DNA of 20,851 nucleotides from JABMMZ01 sp044368575 (GTDB lineage: Bacteria; Bacteroidota; Bacteroidia; NS11-12g; UBA955). The translations under genes were made by a program, and so were the position numbers. Location: assembly GCA_044368575.1 (NCBI GenBank), contig JBIPPH010000036.1, forward strand, positions 1 to 20,851, written 5' to 3'. Shown here one piece after another: positions 14,639 to 20,851 of the stretch (positions are counted from its first letter, which is position 1; each line of letters opens with the position of its first letter). The notes under the pieces are model-generated. The model saw nothing but the letters and a program-made list of their open reading frames with translations. It searched no databases and was not told the origin of the DNA.

Positions 14639-14670
14639 AAAGAGAGCAGTTTGGTCTGCTCTCTTTTTTT
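14639..14670 (+). terminator. Rho-independent terminator of groES-groEL
   Basis: A perfect 11-base stem (AAAGAGAGCAG at 14639-14649 with CTGCTCTCTTT at 14656-14666) with a six-base TTTGGT loop, running into a T tract to 14670. It is placed just after groEL and is the clearest intrinsic terminator in the window. Confidence 0.93.
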
Positions 14671-14681
14671 ATTTAATTTTG
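14650..14681 (+). promoter_or_regulatory. Promoter of the exported-protein gene, overlapping the groEL terminator
   Basis: TTTG at 14650-14653, a 20-base spacer, then a perfect TAnnTTTG (TAATTTTG, 14674-14681), 19 bases before the ATG at 14701. The -33 box is the loop of the preceding terminator hairpin. Confidence 0.55.
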
Positions 14682-14700
14682 ATTCAAATAAGAAACGCTT

Positions 14701-15621
14701 ATGAAACAATTATTCACTTTAATGGCCTGCTTATTGTTTAGCAGTTTAATGGCTCAAACCGCTTCTGACACCATTTACAAAAAGAACAAAGAAGTGGTGC
14801 TAGCTAAGATTGTTGAAATTGGAATTGATGAAGTTAAATACTCGCCTCAATTTAATCCTAATAACTTAGTATTGGTGATTGATAAAACAGAAATAGAGCG
14901 CATAGTTTTTGCCAATGGTATGGTGCAAACTTTTGCCGATCCTATGAAAGACAAATCTACCTATGCTGATAATAGAACCCAAAATTTAAAGTTCAATTAT
15001 TTATCGCCAACGGGTGATCGCATTCAATTGAATTATGAAAAATCAATTGCGCCAGGCATGAGTTATGAGGTTGGTTTAAATGCCATTGGTGTAGGCAAAC
15101 GTTTTGGCAAATACACACCTGTTGGTGCCCTTGTGAATGCTGGTATCAGATTTTACCGAATGCCAGAAATGAAGAGCCGTTCTGATCGCTATTCGCATTT
15201 GTTGAATGGGTCTTATTTTCAGCCTACAATATCTTTTGGACGCGTTCGAAGTAGGTATGATATTACATCCATCTATTGGGATCAAAATACTTATACTTAC
15301 ACAAGTATACTTGTTGAATCTAAAGTTAAATCGATTCAAGATTTTTTCTTGTTTCAATTGAATTTTGGAAAACAATTTGTGTTTAATAACCGAATAACTT
15401 TTGATGTTAGCTCTGGAGTTGGATATGGAACATACTCAGGTCAAAGAGAATATGATTCTTATTATTATTTATCTTCTGGAGCGGTGCGTGATTATTATAC
15501 TGACGGAGGGAATAATGCATATGAATATTATGATAAATCGCGTTATGGTTTTGCCATTTTATCGAGAGAAGTGCCTTTGTGTTTTAACTTGCAATTGAAG
15601 CTTGGTTATTTGATCAAATAA
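14701..15621 (+). CDS. Exported protein, probable outer-membrane beta-barrel, function unknown
   Basis: A 306-residue protein with a clear Sec signal peptide (KQLFTLMACLLFSSLMA, cleavage likely after Ala18 before Gln). The mature N-terminus holds a small beta-rich module (DTIYKKNKEVVLAKIVEIG, then DKTEIERIVFANG) of a kind I have seen in Bacteroidota surface proteins, where it precedes a barrel or glycine-zipper domain. From about residue 95 on, alternating hydrophobic and polar strands (IQLNYEKSIAPGMSYEVGLN, FFLFQLNFGKQFVF, FNLQLKLGYLIK) suggest an outer-membrane barrel. The segment near 190-290 is very Tyr-rich and its DNA (about 15240-15540) is visibly more AT-rich than its neighbours. No catalytic motif is visible. 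It has its own promoter in the groEL terminator. The GNAT gene follows after two bases. Confidence 0.72.
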   Translation: MKQLFTLMACLLFSSLMAQTASDTIYKKNKEVVLAKIVEIGIDEVKYSPQFNPNNLVLVIDKTEIERIVFANGMVQTFADPMKDKSTYADNRTQNLKFNYLSPTGDRIQLNYEKSIAPGMSYEVGLNAIGVGKRFGKYTPVGALVNAGIRFYRMPEMKSRSDRYSHLLNGSYFQPTISFGRVRSRYDITSIYWDQNTYTYTSILVESKVKSIQDFFLFQLNFGKQFVFNNRITFDVSSGVGYGTYSGQREYDSYYYLSSGAVRDYYTDGGNNAYEYYDKSRYGFAILSREVPLCFNLQLKLGYLIK

Positions 15622-15623
15622 AC

Positions 15624-16043
15624 ATGCAAGCTGCTTTTGTACTTGAAGAAGCCATAGAATCTGATCTGATTGATATTTTAGAATTGCTGGAGTCTATGAA
15701 CTTAGATATGGATCAGGTTCATGCCCAGCAATTTTATTTAGCTATTTTGAACGATGAAATCATTGGCTTGGGAAGAGTCTTAGAACACGATGGTTGTGCT
15801 GAGTTATGTTCTTTGGGGGTTGTTGAATCCCACAGAAGACAAGGGATTGGTTCAAAATTGGTGAATGCCTTAGCCTCTAAAACGCCAACTAAACCATTGT
15901 ATGTAGTCACTGAAATTCCAGACTATTTTTTACGCTTGGGATTTGCGCCTTCTGAGGTTTATCCTATTGAAATTGCCGATAAATTACAGCGTTGTGTTGA
16001 TTTTTACGATTGTCAATCGCCAGTTGTACTCGCGCTGATATAG
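15624..16043 (+). CDS. GNAT family N-acetyltransferase
   Basis: A 139-residue single-domain acetyltransferase of the Gcn5-related fold. The acetyl-CoA pyrophosphate loop is R71-R-Q-G-I-G76 within motif A (LCSLGVVESHRRQGIGSKLV, 61-80). The preceding strand EIIGLGRVL (45-53) and the later YFLRLGF (101-107) are standard GNAT landmarks. The C-terminal part (CVDFYDCQSPVVLAL) has two cysteines and recalls the end of ArgA-type acetyltransferases, but the substrate cannot be called. It starts two bases after the stop of the probable barrel-protein gene and is probably translated from the same message. A weak hairpin with a T tract follows 37 bases after the stop. Confidence 0.88.
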   Translation: MQAAFVLEEAIESDLIDILELLESMNLDMDQVHAQQFYLAILNDEIIGLGRVLEHDGCAELCSLGVVESHRRQGIGSKLVNALASKTPTKPLYVVTEIPDYFLRLGFAPSEVYPIEIADKLQRCVDFYDCQSPVVLALI

Positions 16044-16080
16044 GTTGATATACTTGTTTGCGCTGTCTTCACCCTTGATA

Positions 16081-16105
16081 AGAAGTGCAATAAGCGCTTT
16101 TGTTT
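16081..16105 (+). terminator. Probable weak intrinsic terminator after the GNAT gene
   Basis: AGAAGTGC (16081-16088) pairs with GCGCTTTT (16094-16101) over eight bases including two G-U pairs, with an AATAA loop and a following TTTTGTTT tract. Position supports it, but the stem is weak. Confidence 0.42.
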
Positions 16106-16128
16106 ACTCTTAAAATCTTGTACTTTTG
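16099..16128 (+). promoter_or_regulatory. Promoter of lhgO
   Basis: TTTG at 16099-16102, an 18-base spacer, then a perfect TAnnTTTG (TACTTTTG, 16121-16128), 25 bases before the lhgO ATG. The -33 box lies in the T tract of the preceding hairpin. Confidence 0.55.
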
Positions 16129-16153
16129 AACTGCAAAAAGATTAGCAGATTTT

Positions 16154-17356
16154 ATGGAAAAATACGATGTGATAATAGTAGGTGCTGGTATAGTGGGTTT
16201 GGCAACAGCTTTGCAAATCAAGCAACAACAACCTGCATTAAAGGTGATGGTGCTGGAAAAAGAAAGCAAAGTTGCCACGCATCAAACAGGAAATAACAGC
16301 GGGGTGATTCACAGTGGAATTTATTACAAACCGGGGAGTTTAAAAGCCCTGAATTGCATTGAAGGGTATCATCTGTTGATTGAGTTTTGCAAAGCGCATC
16401 AAATTCCATTTGAATTGTGTGGTAAAATCATTGTTGCGACCTCTGAGTCCGAATTAACGGCGCTCGATAATATCTATAAGCGCGGTGTTGAAAATGGTTT
16501 AACAGGTTTGCGCTATATCAATTCTGAAGAAATCAAAGCCATTGAACCTGAAACCTATGGAGTTAAAGGATTGGTAGTGCCTCAAACAGGTATAGTAGAT
16601 TATAAAGTGGTGGCCAATAAGTATGCTGAAGTATTTCAATCCTTAGGCGGAGAATTGATTTACAATCAAAAAGTTGTGGCGGTAAATGCTCAAGCTCATG
16701 AAATACAAGTTAAAACCAATCAACAAAGTTTTACAACACGTTTGATGGTGAATTGCGCAGGACTATACTCCGATAAGGTGGCCGCCATGACCATCCCTGA
16801 TCTCGATATTAAAATCATTCCATTCAGAGGCGAGTATTATGCCTTGAAGCATGAGAAAAGACAAATGGTTAAGCATTTGATTTACCCAGTTCCAGATCCC
16901 AACTTCCCATTTTTAGGGGTGCACTTTACCCGCCGCATAGACGGTGAAATTGAAGCTGGCCCAAATGCTGTTTTAGCCTTTAAAAGAGAAGGGTATAAGA
17001 AATCTCAAATCAATTTAAAAGAATTGATAGAGTCTTTGACTTGGTCAGGATTCATTGCCGTATTCAAAAAATACTGGCGCACAGGTTTTGGTGAAATGTA
17101 CAGATCTTTCAGTAAGGCGGCTTTTACCAAAGCTTTACAAAAATTGATGCCCAATATCAAAGCCAGTGATTTAGTTGTTGGAGGTGCTGGTGTAAGGGCT
17201 CAAGCTTGCGATAAAACTGGGGGCTTAATTGATGATTTTGCCATCAGAGAATTGCCTGGTCAAATCCATGTATTGAATGCGCCAAGCCCGGCGGCTACAA
17301 GCTCTTTAGCAATAGGTAAAAGTATTGCGGCTTTAGCTTTTAAGCAATTAAACTAA
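16154..17356 (+). CDS. lhgO: L-2-hydroxyglutarate oxidase/dehydrogenase LhgO
   Basis: An FAD enzyme of the DAO fold that oxidises L-2-hydroxyglutarate to 2-oxoglutarate. The E. coli enzyme passes electrons to the membrane quinone pool. The 400 residues are near E. coli LhgO (422). The N-terminal Rossmann motif is VIIVGAGIVGLATA (GxGxxG at 10-15). The family segment THQTGNNSGVIHSGIYYKPG (42-61) includes H53 at the flavin. Later landmarks are the FRGEYYAL segment, GGAGVRAQACDKTGGLIDDF and NAPSPAATSSLAIGKSIA near the C-terminus, all typical of LhgO rather than of generic DAO-family oxidases. It is a single-gene unit with its own promoter. Its stop overlaps the convergent glycosyltransferase stop by four bases. 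The source of L-2-hydroxyglutarate is not visible here. Confidence 0.92.
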   Translation: MEKYDVIIVGAGIVGLATALQIKQQQPALKVMVLEKESKVATHQTGNNSGVIHSGIYYKPGSLKALNCIEGYHLLIEFCKAHQIPFELCGKIIVATSESELTALDNIYKRGVENGLTGLRYINSEEIKAIEPETYGVKGLVVPQTGIVDYKVVANKYAEVFQSLGGELIYNQKVVAVNAQAHEIQVKTNQQSFTTRLMVNCAGLYSDKVAAMTIPDLDIKIIPFRGEYYALKHEKRQMVKHLIYPVPDPNFPFLGVHFTRRIDGEIEAGPNAVLAFKREGYKKSQINLKELIESLTWSGFIAVFKKYWRTGFGEMYRSFSKAAFTKALQKLMPNIKASDLVVGGAGVRAQACDKTGGLIDDFAIRELPGQIHVLNAPSPAATSSLAIGKSIAALAFKQLN

Positions 17357-18306
17357 GCTTTAAACCATTGTTTGTATTGCCTGTAAGCTATTATCTTCAA
17401 CATGTGAGATATATGTTTGAACTGATAGGTAAGTGGTGCTTTTGCCCAAAGTAAAAAGGTGTAATAAGCATTCACAATGCGCTCATCATCTGACTGCGCA
17501 TCGCGGTTTAGTTTTTCAAGGGCACACAAAGTGCGTTCAAAATCTATCGCAGTATTGTCTAATGTTGGATATAAAAAATGATGCAAGGCCTTGGTTTCCT
17601 CTCCACTTAATTGACTCTCAGTCCAAAGGCTAGCATGCAATCTCAAAGACTTTTCTTTAAATTGATTAGCGGTTCGTTTGCTGTCTAATTGTTCCTTACT
17701 AGGGTGGTCATAAGCGGTAAGCGGTATTGGTAGATTGGCCAAAGTTTTACGCGCAATACAAACTTGCCAAAGCGCATAATCTTCGGCAATGTTGCCATAA
17801 GACTCATCGTATTGAATACCCTCTTTTATGTAAAAGTGTCGGCTTAAAATACTGGGTTGAAATAAGCAGTTTTTGTACTTCAAGCAGGCTTTTATAGCAT
17901 CATGTGTTTGTGGACAGGTATAAGTTTGATAAGGCGCTTTGGTATCAGTAAGATAAGATCCCACAATATCGATATGAGGCTGAGCGTTTAAAAAAGCCAC
18001 TTGGGTTTTAATGCGTGAAGACAACATGAAGTCGTCTGCATCAATCCAGGCAATAAATTCCCCTTTTGCCAATTGTAATAATTGGTTTCTCGTTGGCGCT
18101 ATACCTCGGTGCTCAACTTCTGAATAATAGTGAACAATAGAAGTGTCGTATTGCGCTAAAAAACGATAGTCGCCTTCGTTAGAGCCATCATTGATAATGA
18201 TGATTTCGATAGGCGAATAGTCTTGCGCCAAACAAGAAGCAATGCAGCGTTCTAAGGATTTTGCTGAATTGTATACAGGAATTAATATGGAGACTAATCC
18301 ATGCAT
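17353..18306 (-). CDS. Family 2 glycosyltransferase (GT-A fold)
   Basis: A 317-residue inverting glycosyltransferase with a GT2 catalytic domain: the opening SILIPVYNSAKSLERCI (6-22), NDGS (39-42) for the nucleotide sugar, the metal-binding DxD as D89-A-D91-D92 in AWIDADDF, and an E175-D176 motif in NIAEDYALW for the probable catalytic base. The C-terminal 120 residues form a helical tail without transmembrane helices, so it should be cytoplasmic or peripheral. Donor and acceptor cannot be told. Its start lies inside the end of the upstream glycosyltransferase gene (13-base overlap, 18294-18306), so they are translationally linked. It is the last visible gene of the right-hand glycan operon. 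Confidence 0.92.
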   Translation of the reverse strand: MHGLVSILIPVYNSAKSLERCIASCLAQDYSPIEIIIINDGSNEGDYRFLAQYDTSIVHYYSEVEHRGIAPTRNQLLQLAKGEFIAWIDADDFMLSSRIKTQVAFLNAQPHIDIVGSYLTDTKAPYQTYTCPQTHDAIKACLKYKNCLFQPSILSRHFYIKEGIQYDESYGNIAEDYALWQVCIARKTLANLPIPLTAYDHPSKEQLDSKRTANQFKEKSLRLHASLWTESQLSGEETKALHHFLYPTLDNTAIDFERTLCALEKLNRDAQSDDERIVNAYYTFLLWAKAPLTYQFKHISHMLKIIAYRQYKQWFKA

Positions 18307-19262
18307 AGTTTAATCATGTATTTTTCGGCCTGACTAAGATCGTATTTGTGAATGAATTCAGAGCTGGCACAAGCTTTTTGATTGGTTTCTATCAAATGAA
18401 TGGCTTCCTCTGTGGAGTTCACAATATAACTTTTACTTTCTTTTAGTAAGTCTCCTAAACCGCCCTTGTTGTATCCTATCACTGTCGTGCAAACCAATAA
18501 GCTTTCATGGGCTATTCGGTTCCAGCCTTCGGGAATGCCACTTAATGCCAGTGTGTACTCAGATTTTGCCATGGCGTCAATATAATCCTTGAAGTGTTCG
18601 AAGTATTTGATTTGGTAGTGGGCACTGCTTAATTGTGTTTGCTTTGGCTGAAGGGTGGTGAAATAACACTGCCAACCTTTTTGACTCAAGTGTTTGGCTA
18701 ATTTAAAAATAGCTGGGTCATTTTTACTGCTCCATTGGCCCAAATGGATAAGCTTGATTTTAGGTTCATTACAATAGCTTTGGTACCAATTGGTTTTGAA
18801 AAAATTAGGGAATAAATGCACATTGGGCAATTGCAAAGTTTGTTTAAAATAATGAGACCAATAAGGAGCCACTACAATGACCTTAAACTTGTTGTCGTTT
18901 TTTTTACGCAGTAATTTGAATAAGGTTTTATAATACCAACTCAACCTTGGGCTTGACCAATCCTTTTCATTAAAGTTGTGCATCACAATCCAAACTTTCT
19001 TTTGGTTAAACCAATTGCGCAGTACCGCCATTAAAGCGGTTTTGGCTGTAACGATATTCAATTCAGCTTGGCTTTTGAAAAAGCTCCAAATAAGCAATTC
19101 TAAATGGGCCAAAGGCGTTTGGAAATATTTGTTTTTGCGAATCTGTTCTGGCTTAACCGCCTGGGTTTGAGCATAAAATTCTACCGCTTGGTCAAATAAA
19201 AATTTTTCATGTCTTGATCCACCTGTTTCATGAACGCCGTAACTGATGTATCGAATGCGCAT
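18294..19262 (-). CDS. GT-B fold glycosyltransferase (GT4-like)
   Basis: A 322-residue protein with two Rossmann-like halves. The N-terminal half opens MRIRYISYGVHETGGSRHEK and contains WIVMHNFNEKDW (91-102). The C-terminal half begins near IKLIHLGQWSSKNDP (169-183). The EX7E signature of retaining GT-B enzymes is present as E245 and E253 in GIPEGWNRIAHESL, followed by the GYNKGGLGDLL loop. No membrane helix is evident. The N-terminal half is divergent, so the specific family is uncertain. It starts three bases after the MBOAT acyltransferase stop and overlaps the next glycosyltransferase by 13 bases. That spacing places all three in one transcript that builds or decorates a surface glycan. 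Confidence 0.82.
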   Translation of the reverse strand: MRIRYISYGVHETGGSRHEKFLFDQAVEFYAQTQAVKPEQIRKNKYFQTPLAHLELLIWSFFKSQAELNIVTAKTALMAVLRNWFNQKKVWIVMHNFNEKDWSSPRLSWYYKTLFKLLRKKNDNKFKVIVVAPYWSHYFKQTLQLPNVHLFPNFFKTNWYQSYCNEPKIKLIHLGQWSSKNDPAIFKLAKHLSQKGWQCYFTTLQPKQTQLSSAHYQIKYFEHFKDYIDAMAKSEYTLALSGIPEGWNRIAHESLLVCTTVIGYNKGGLGDLLKESKSYIVNSTEEAIHLIETNQKACASSEFIHKYDLSQAEKYMIKLCMD

Positions 19263-19265
19263 GGC

Positions 19266-20851
19266 TTAGAACTGAAAATAAATGAAGGGTTTCATTTCAC
19301 TTGACATGGTTTGGTAGATGCAGATACAAGTGGCAATTAAGACTAGAACTTTACCCCATGCAGGGAGCTTGATAAAGGCTTTTTTATAGGACCATTTGAT
19401 CTCGATAGGTAACCAATGCACAATAAAGGCAATGCCCATCAAAATAAAGACTTCTCTGAAGTTGTAAAGAATGTCTGGCAATATGCCCCAATGGGTGTCG
19501 CCAAACATTTTAAAAATGACTTCATTGGCTTGGTTCATATCTTCTGCTCTAAAATAAATTCTAGTAAAGGAGATGAATAAAAATGTAATGGTGATTTTCC
19601 AAAACCTAACTGGTAAAGATTTAAGACTTTGATAAGGACTAATTTTCTTCCAGAATTTATAAATAACCAAACCTAGCCCATTCAGCCCGCCCCAAATAAT
19701 AAAATTCAAAGTTGCGCCATGCCACAATCCGCCCAATAACATGGTTACCATGAGGTTGATATTAGTGTTGACAGCGTGTTTGACTTTTTCAGATAGCTTA
19801 GCTAAAATCGCCAAAATCAAGGCAATAGCACCCACTATCCATAAGATGAAGCTAGCGTCGAGCAAGAGGGCTATAAAGGCTGTTAAAATAGCAATGATTA
19901 AGTATGAGGCAAAGGTGCCTTGTCTGTTGCCTCCAAGCGGAATGTAAAGGTATTCTTGAAGCCAAGTAGATAAGGAGATGTGCCAGCGCTTCCAAAATTC
20001 AGCCACACTTTGCGCTTTGTAAGGGGAATTAAAATTCGTTTTAATTTTATAACCCATCAATAAGGCAACACCAATGGCGATGTCTGTATAACCAGAAAAA
20101 TCAAGGTAAACTTGAAGAGAGTAGCCAATAACCGCCAATACATTTTCAACCCCTGAAAACAACATCGGATTGCCAAACACACGGTCAATGAAATTGATGG
20201 CAATGTAATCGCCTATGACTAATTTTTTGATTAAGCCATTAATGATCATGAACCAAGCCAAGCCAAATTGGTATTGGTTGAGTTTAAAGGGTTGTCTTAA
20301 TTGGGGAATAAAGTCTTTGGCCTTTACAATTGGGCCGGCTAATAAGACAGGAAAAAAAGCCACATAAAAACCAAAGTCAAAGAAATTGTTCACTGCAGAC
20401 ATTTTGCGTCTGTATACTTCAATGGTATAACTCAATGTGTGAAAAGTATAAAAGGAAATCCCAACTGGTAACAAGATCTTGTCGACATTGAAACGGGTAT
20501 TGAAAAAGCCGTTGCTCCAATGAGCAAAGTGATTAATGACTTGGTGTTGGGTATGGAAAATCTGATTGTAACTATCTGTAAAAAAATAAGCGTACTTAAA
20601 GTAACACAATAGCCCAATGTTAATGAGTATGCTGTATAAGACCAAGAGTTTTCGTTTCAGGTTTTTTTGAGAGCGTTCAAGGACAATAGCAACCCAATAT
20701 TCGTTGGCTATGGTAAACAATAACAGGCCAAAAAAGAAACCACTGGTTTTGTAGTAAAAGAAGACCGATATCAAAAACAAAAACAAATTTCTGAGGGTGT
20801 ATTGTTTATGAATAACCGTAAAAATGGCGTAAACAAACGTGAAGAATATCC
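19266..20851 (-). CDS. MBOAT (AlgI/DltB-like) O-acyltransferase, 5' end beyond window
   Basis: A polytopic membrane O-acyltransferase of the type that acetylates or acylates exported polysaccharides or teichoic acids. The frame stays open to the right edge, and the residues there (IFFTFVYAIFTVIHKQYTLRN) look like the normal MBOAT first helix, so the true start lies outside. The TTG at 20786 is not the start. Landmarks are LPVGISFYTFHTLSY (plus-strand about 20423-20467), FWKRWHISLSTWLQEYLYIPLGG, and the catalytic histidine in LLGGLWHGA (codon 19719-19721). Between GGNRQG and the catalytic helix there is an extra segment of about 50 residues with two hydrophobic stretches. It is followed by two glycosyltransferase genes, suggesting glycan modification. 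Confidence 0.92.
   Translation of the reverse strand, partial: IFFTFVYAIFTVIHKQYTLRNLFLFLISVFFYYKTSGFFFGLLLFTIANEYWVAIVLERSQKNLKRKLLVLYSILINIGLLCYFKYAYFFTDSYNQIFHTQHQVINHFAHWSNGFFNTRFNVDKILLPVGISFYTFHTLSYTIEVYRRKMSAVNNFFDFGFYVAFFPVLLAGPIVKAKDFIPQLRQPFKLNQYQFGLAWFMIINGLIKKLVIGDYIAINFIDRVFGNPMLFSGVENVLAVIGYSLQVYLDFSGYTDIAIGVALLMGYKIKTNFNSPYKAQSVAEFWKRWHISLSTWLQEYLYIPLGGNRQGTFASYLIIAILTAFIALLLDASFILWIVGAIALILAILAKLSEKVKHAVNTNINLMVTMLLGGLWHGATLNFIIWGGLNGLGLVIYKFWKKISPYQSLKSLPVRFWKITITFLFISFTRIYFRAEDMNQANEVIFKMFGDTHWGILPDILYNFREVFILMGIAFIVHWLPIEIKWSYKKAFIKLPAWGKVLVLIATCICIYQTMSSEMKPFIYFQF

Noticed and set aside
20784..20786. TTG at 20786 as the start of the MBOAT gene
   Set aside because: The frame continues to the window edge with residues typical of the MBOAT first helix, so the real start is outside.
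1..20851. CRISPR array, tRNA or rRNA gene, insertion sequence, phage or defence module
   Set aside because: No repeat-spacer periodicity, tRNA-like cloverleaf, transposase, integrase or defence-family motif was seen in any frame. The window is mostly housekeeping chromosome.

Overview
The window reads as a chromosomal segment of an AT-rich member of the Bacteroidota. The signs are a DUF4837 lipoprotein, a TPR / PD40 / carboxypeptidase-regulatory / OmpA lipoprotein like the type IX secretion protein PorE, A-rich leaders without clear Shine-Dalgarno sequences, and TAnnTTTG-type -7 boxes before many genes. Class and genus cannot be fixed from this sequence. I see no tRNA, rRNA, CRISPR array, insertion sequence, phage gene or defence system, and no stretch over 300 bases lacks a gene.
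Layout. 1-3049 (+): a tight four-gene run (C-terminal part of an MltD-like murein transglycosylase, a DUF4837 lipoprotein, purN, and a secreted zinc hydrolase of the S1/P1 nuclease / phospholipase C fold). 3046-5473 (-): purB then corA. 5620-7377 (+): sppA. 7374-9865 (-): a YfcE-type phosphoesterase, then the PorE-like lipoprotein. 9907-11013 (+): a rhomboid protease and an unrecognised 150-residue protein. 11010-11717 (-): pyrH. 11793-16043 (+): monofunctional transglycosylase mtgA, groES-groEL, then after a strong terminator an exported probable outer-membrane protein and a GNAT acetyltransferase. 16154-17356 (+): lhgO, an L-2-hydroxyglutarate oxidase. 17353 to the right edge (-): an MBOAT O-acyltransferase (5' end outside the window), a GT-B glycosyltransferase and a family 2 glycosyltransferase, probably part of a surface-glycan operon.
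Functionally this is mostly housekeeping: purine and pyrimidine nucleotide synthesis, peptidoglycan synthesis and turnover, chaperonin, membrane-protein quality control, Mg2+ transport, plus envelope and glycan genes. I find no convincing undescribed multi-gene system. The more unusual signals are architectural: all four convergent gene pairs overlap by exactly four bases at a shared YTAR stop motif; two promoters have their -33 box inside the preceding terminator; several -7 boxes lie only 4-6 bases from the start codon; and a cluster of TGTC/GACA half-sites precedes groES where a CIRCE element might be expected. Promoter calls rest on motif reading alone.
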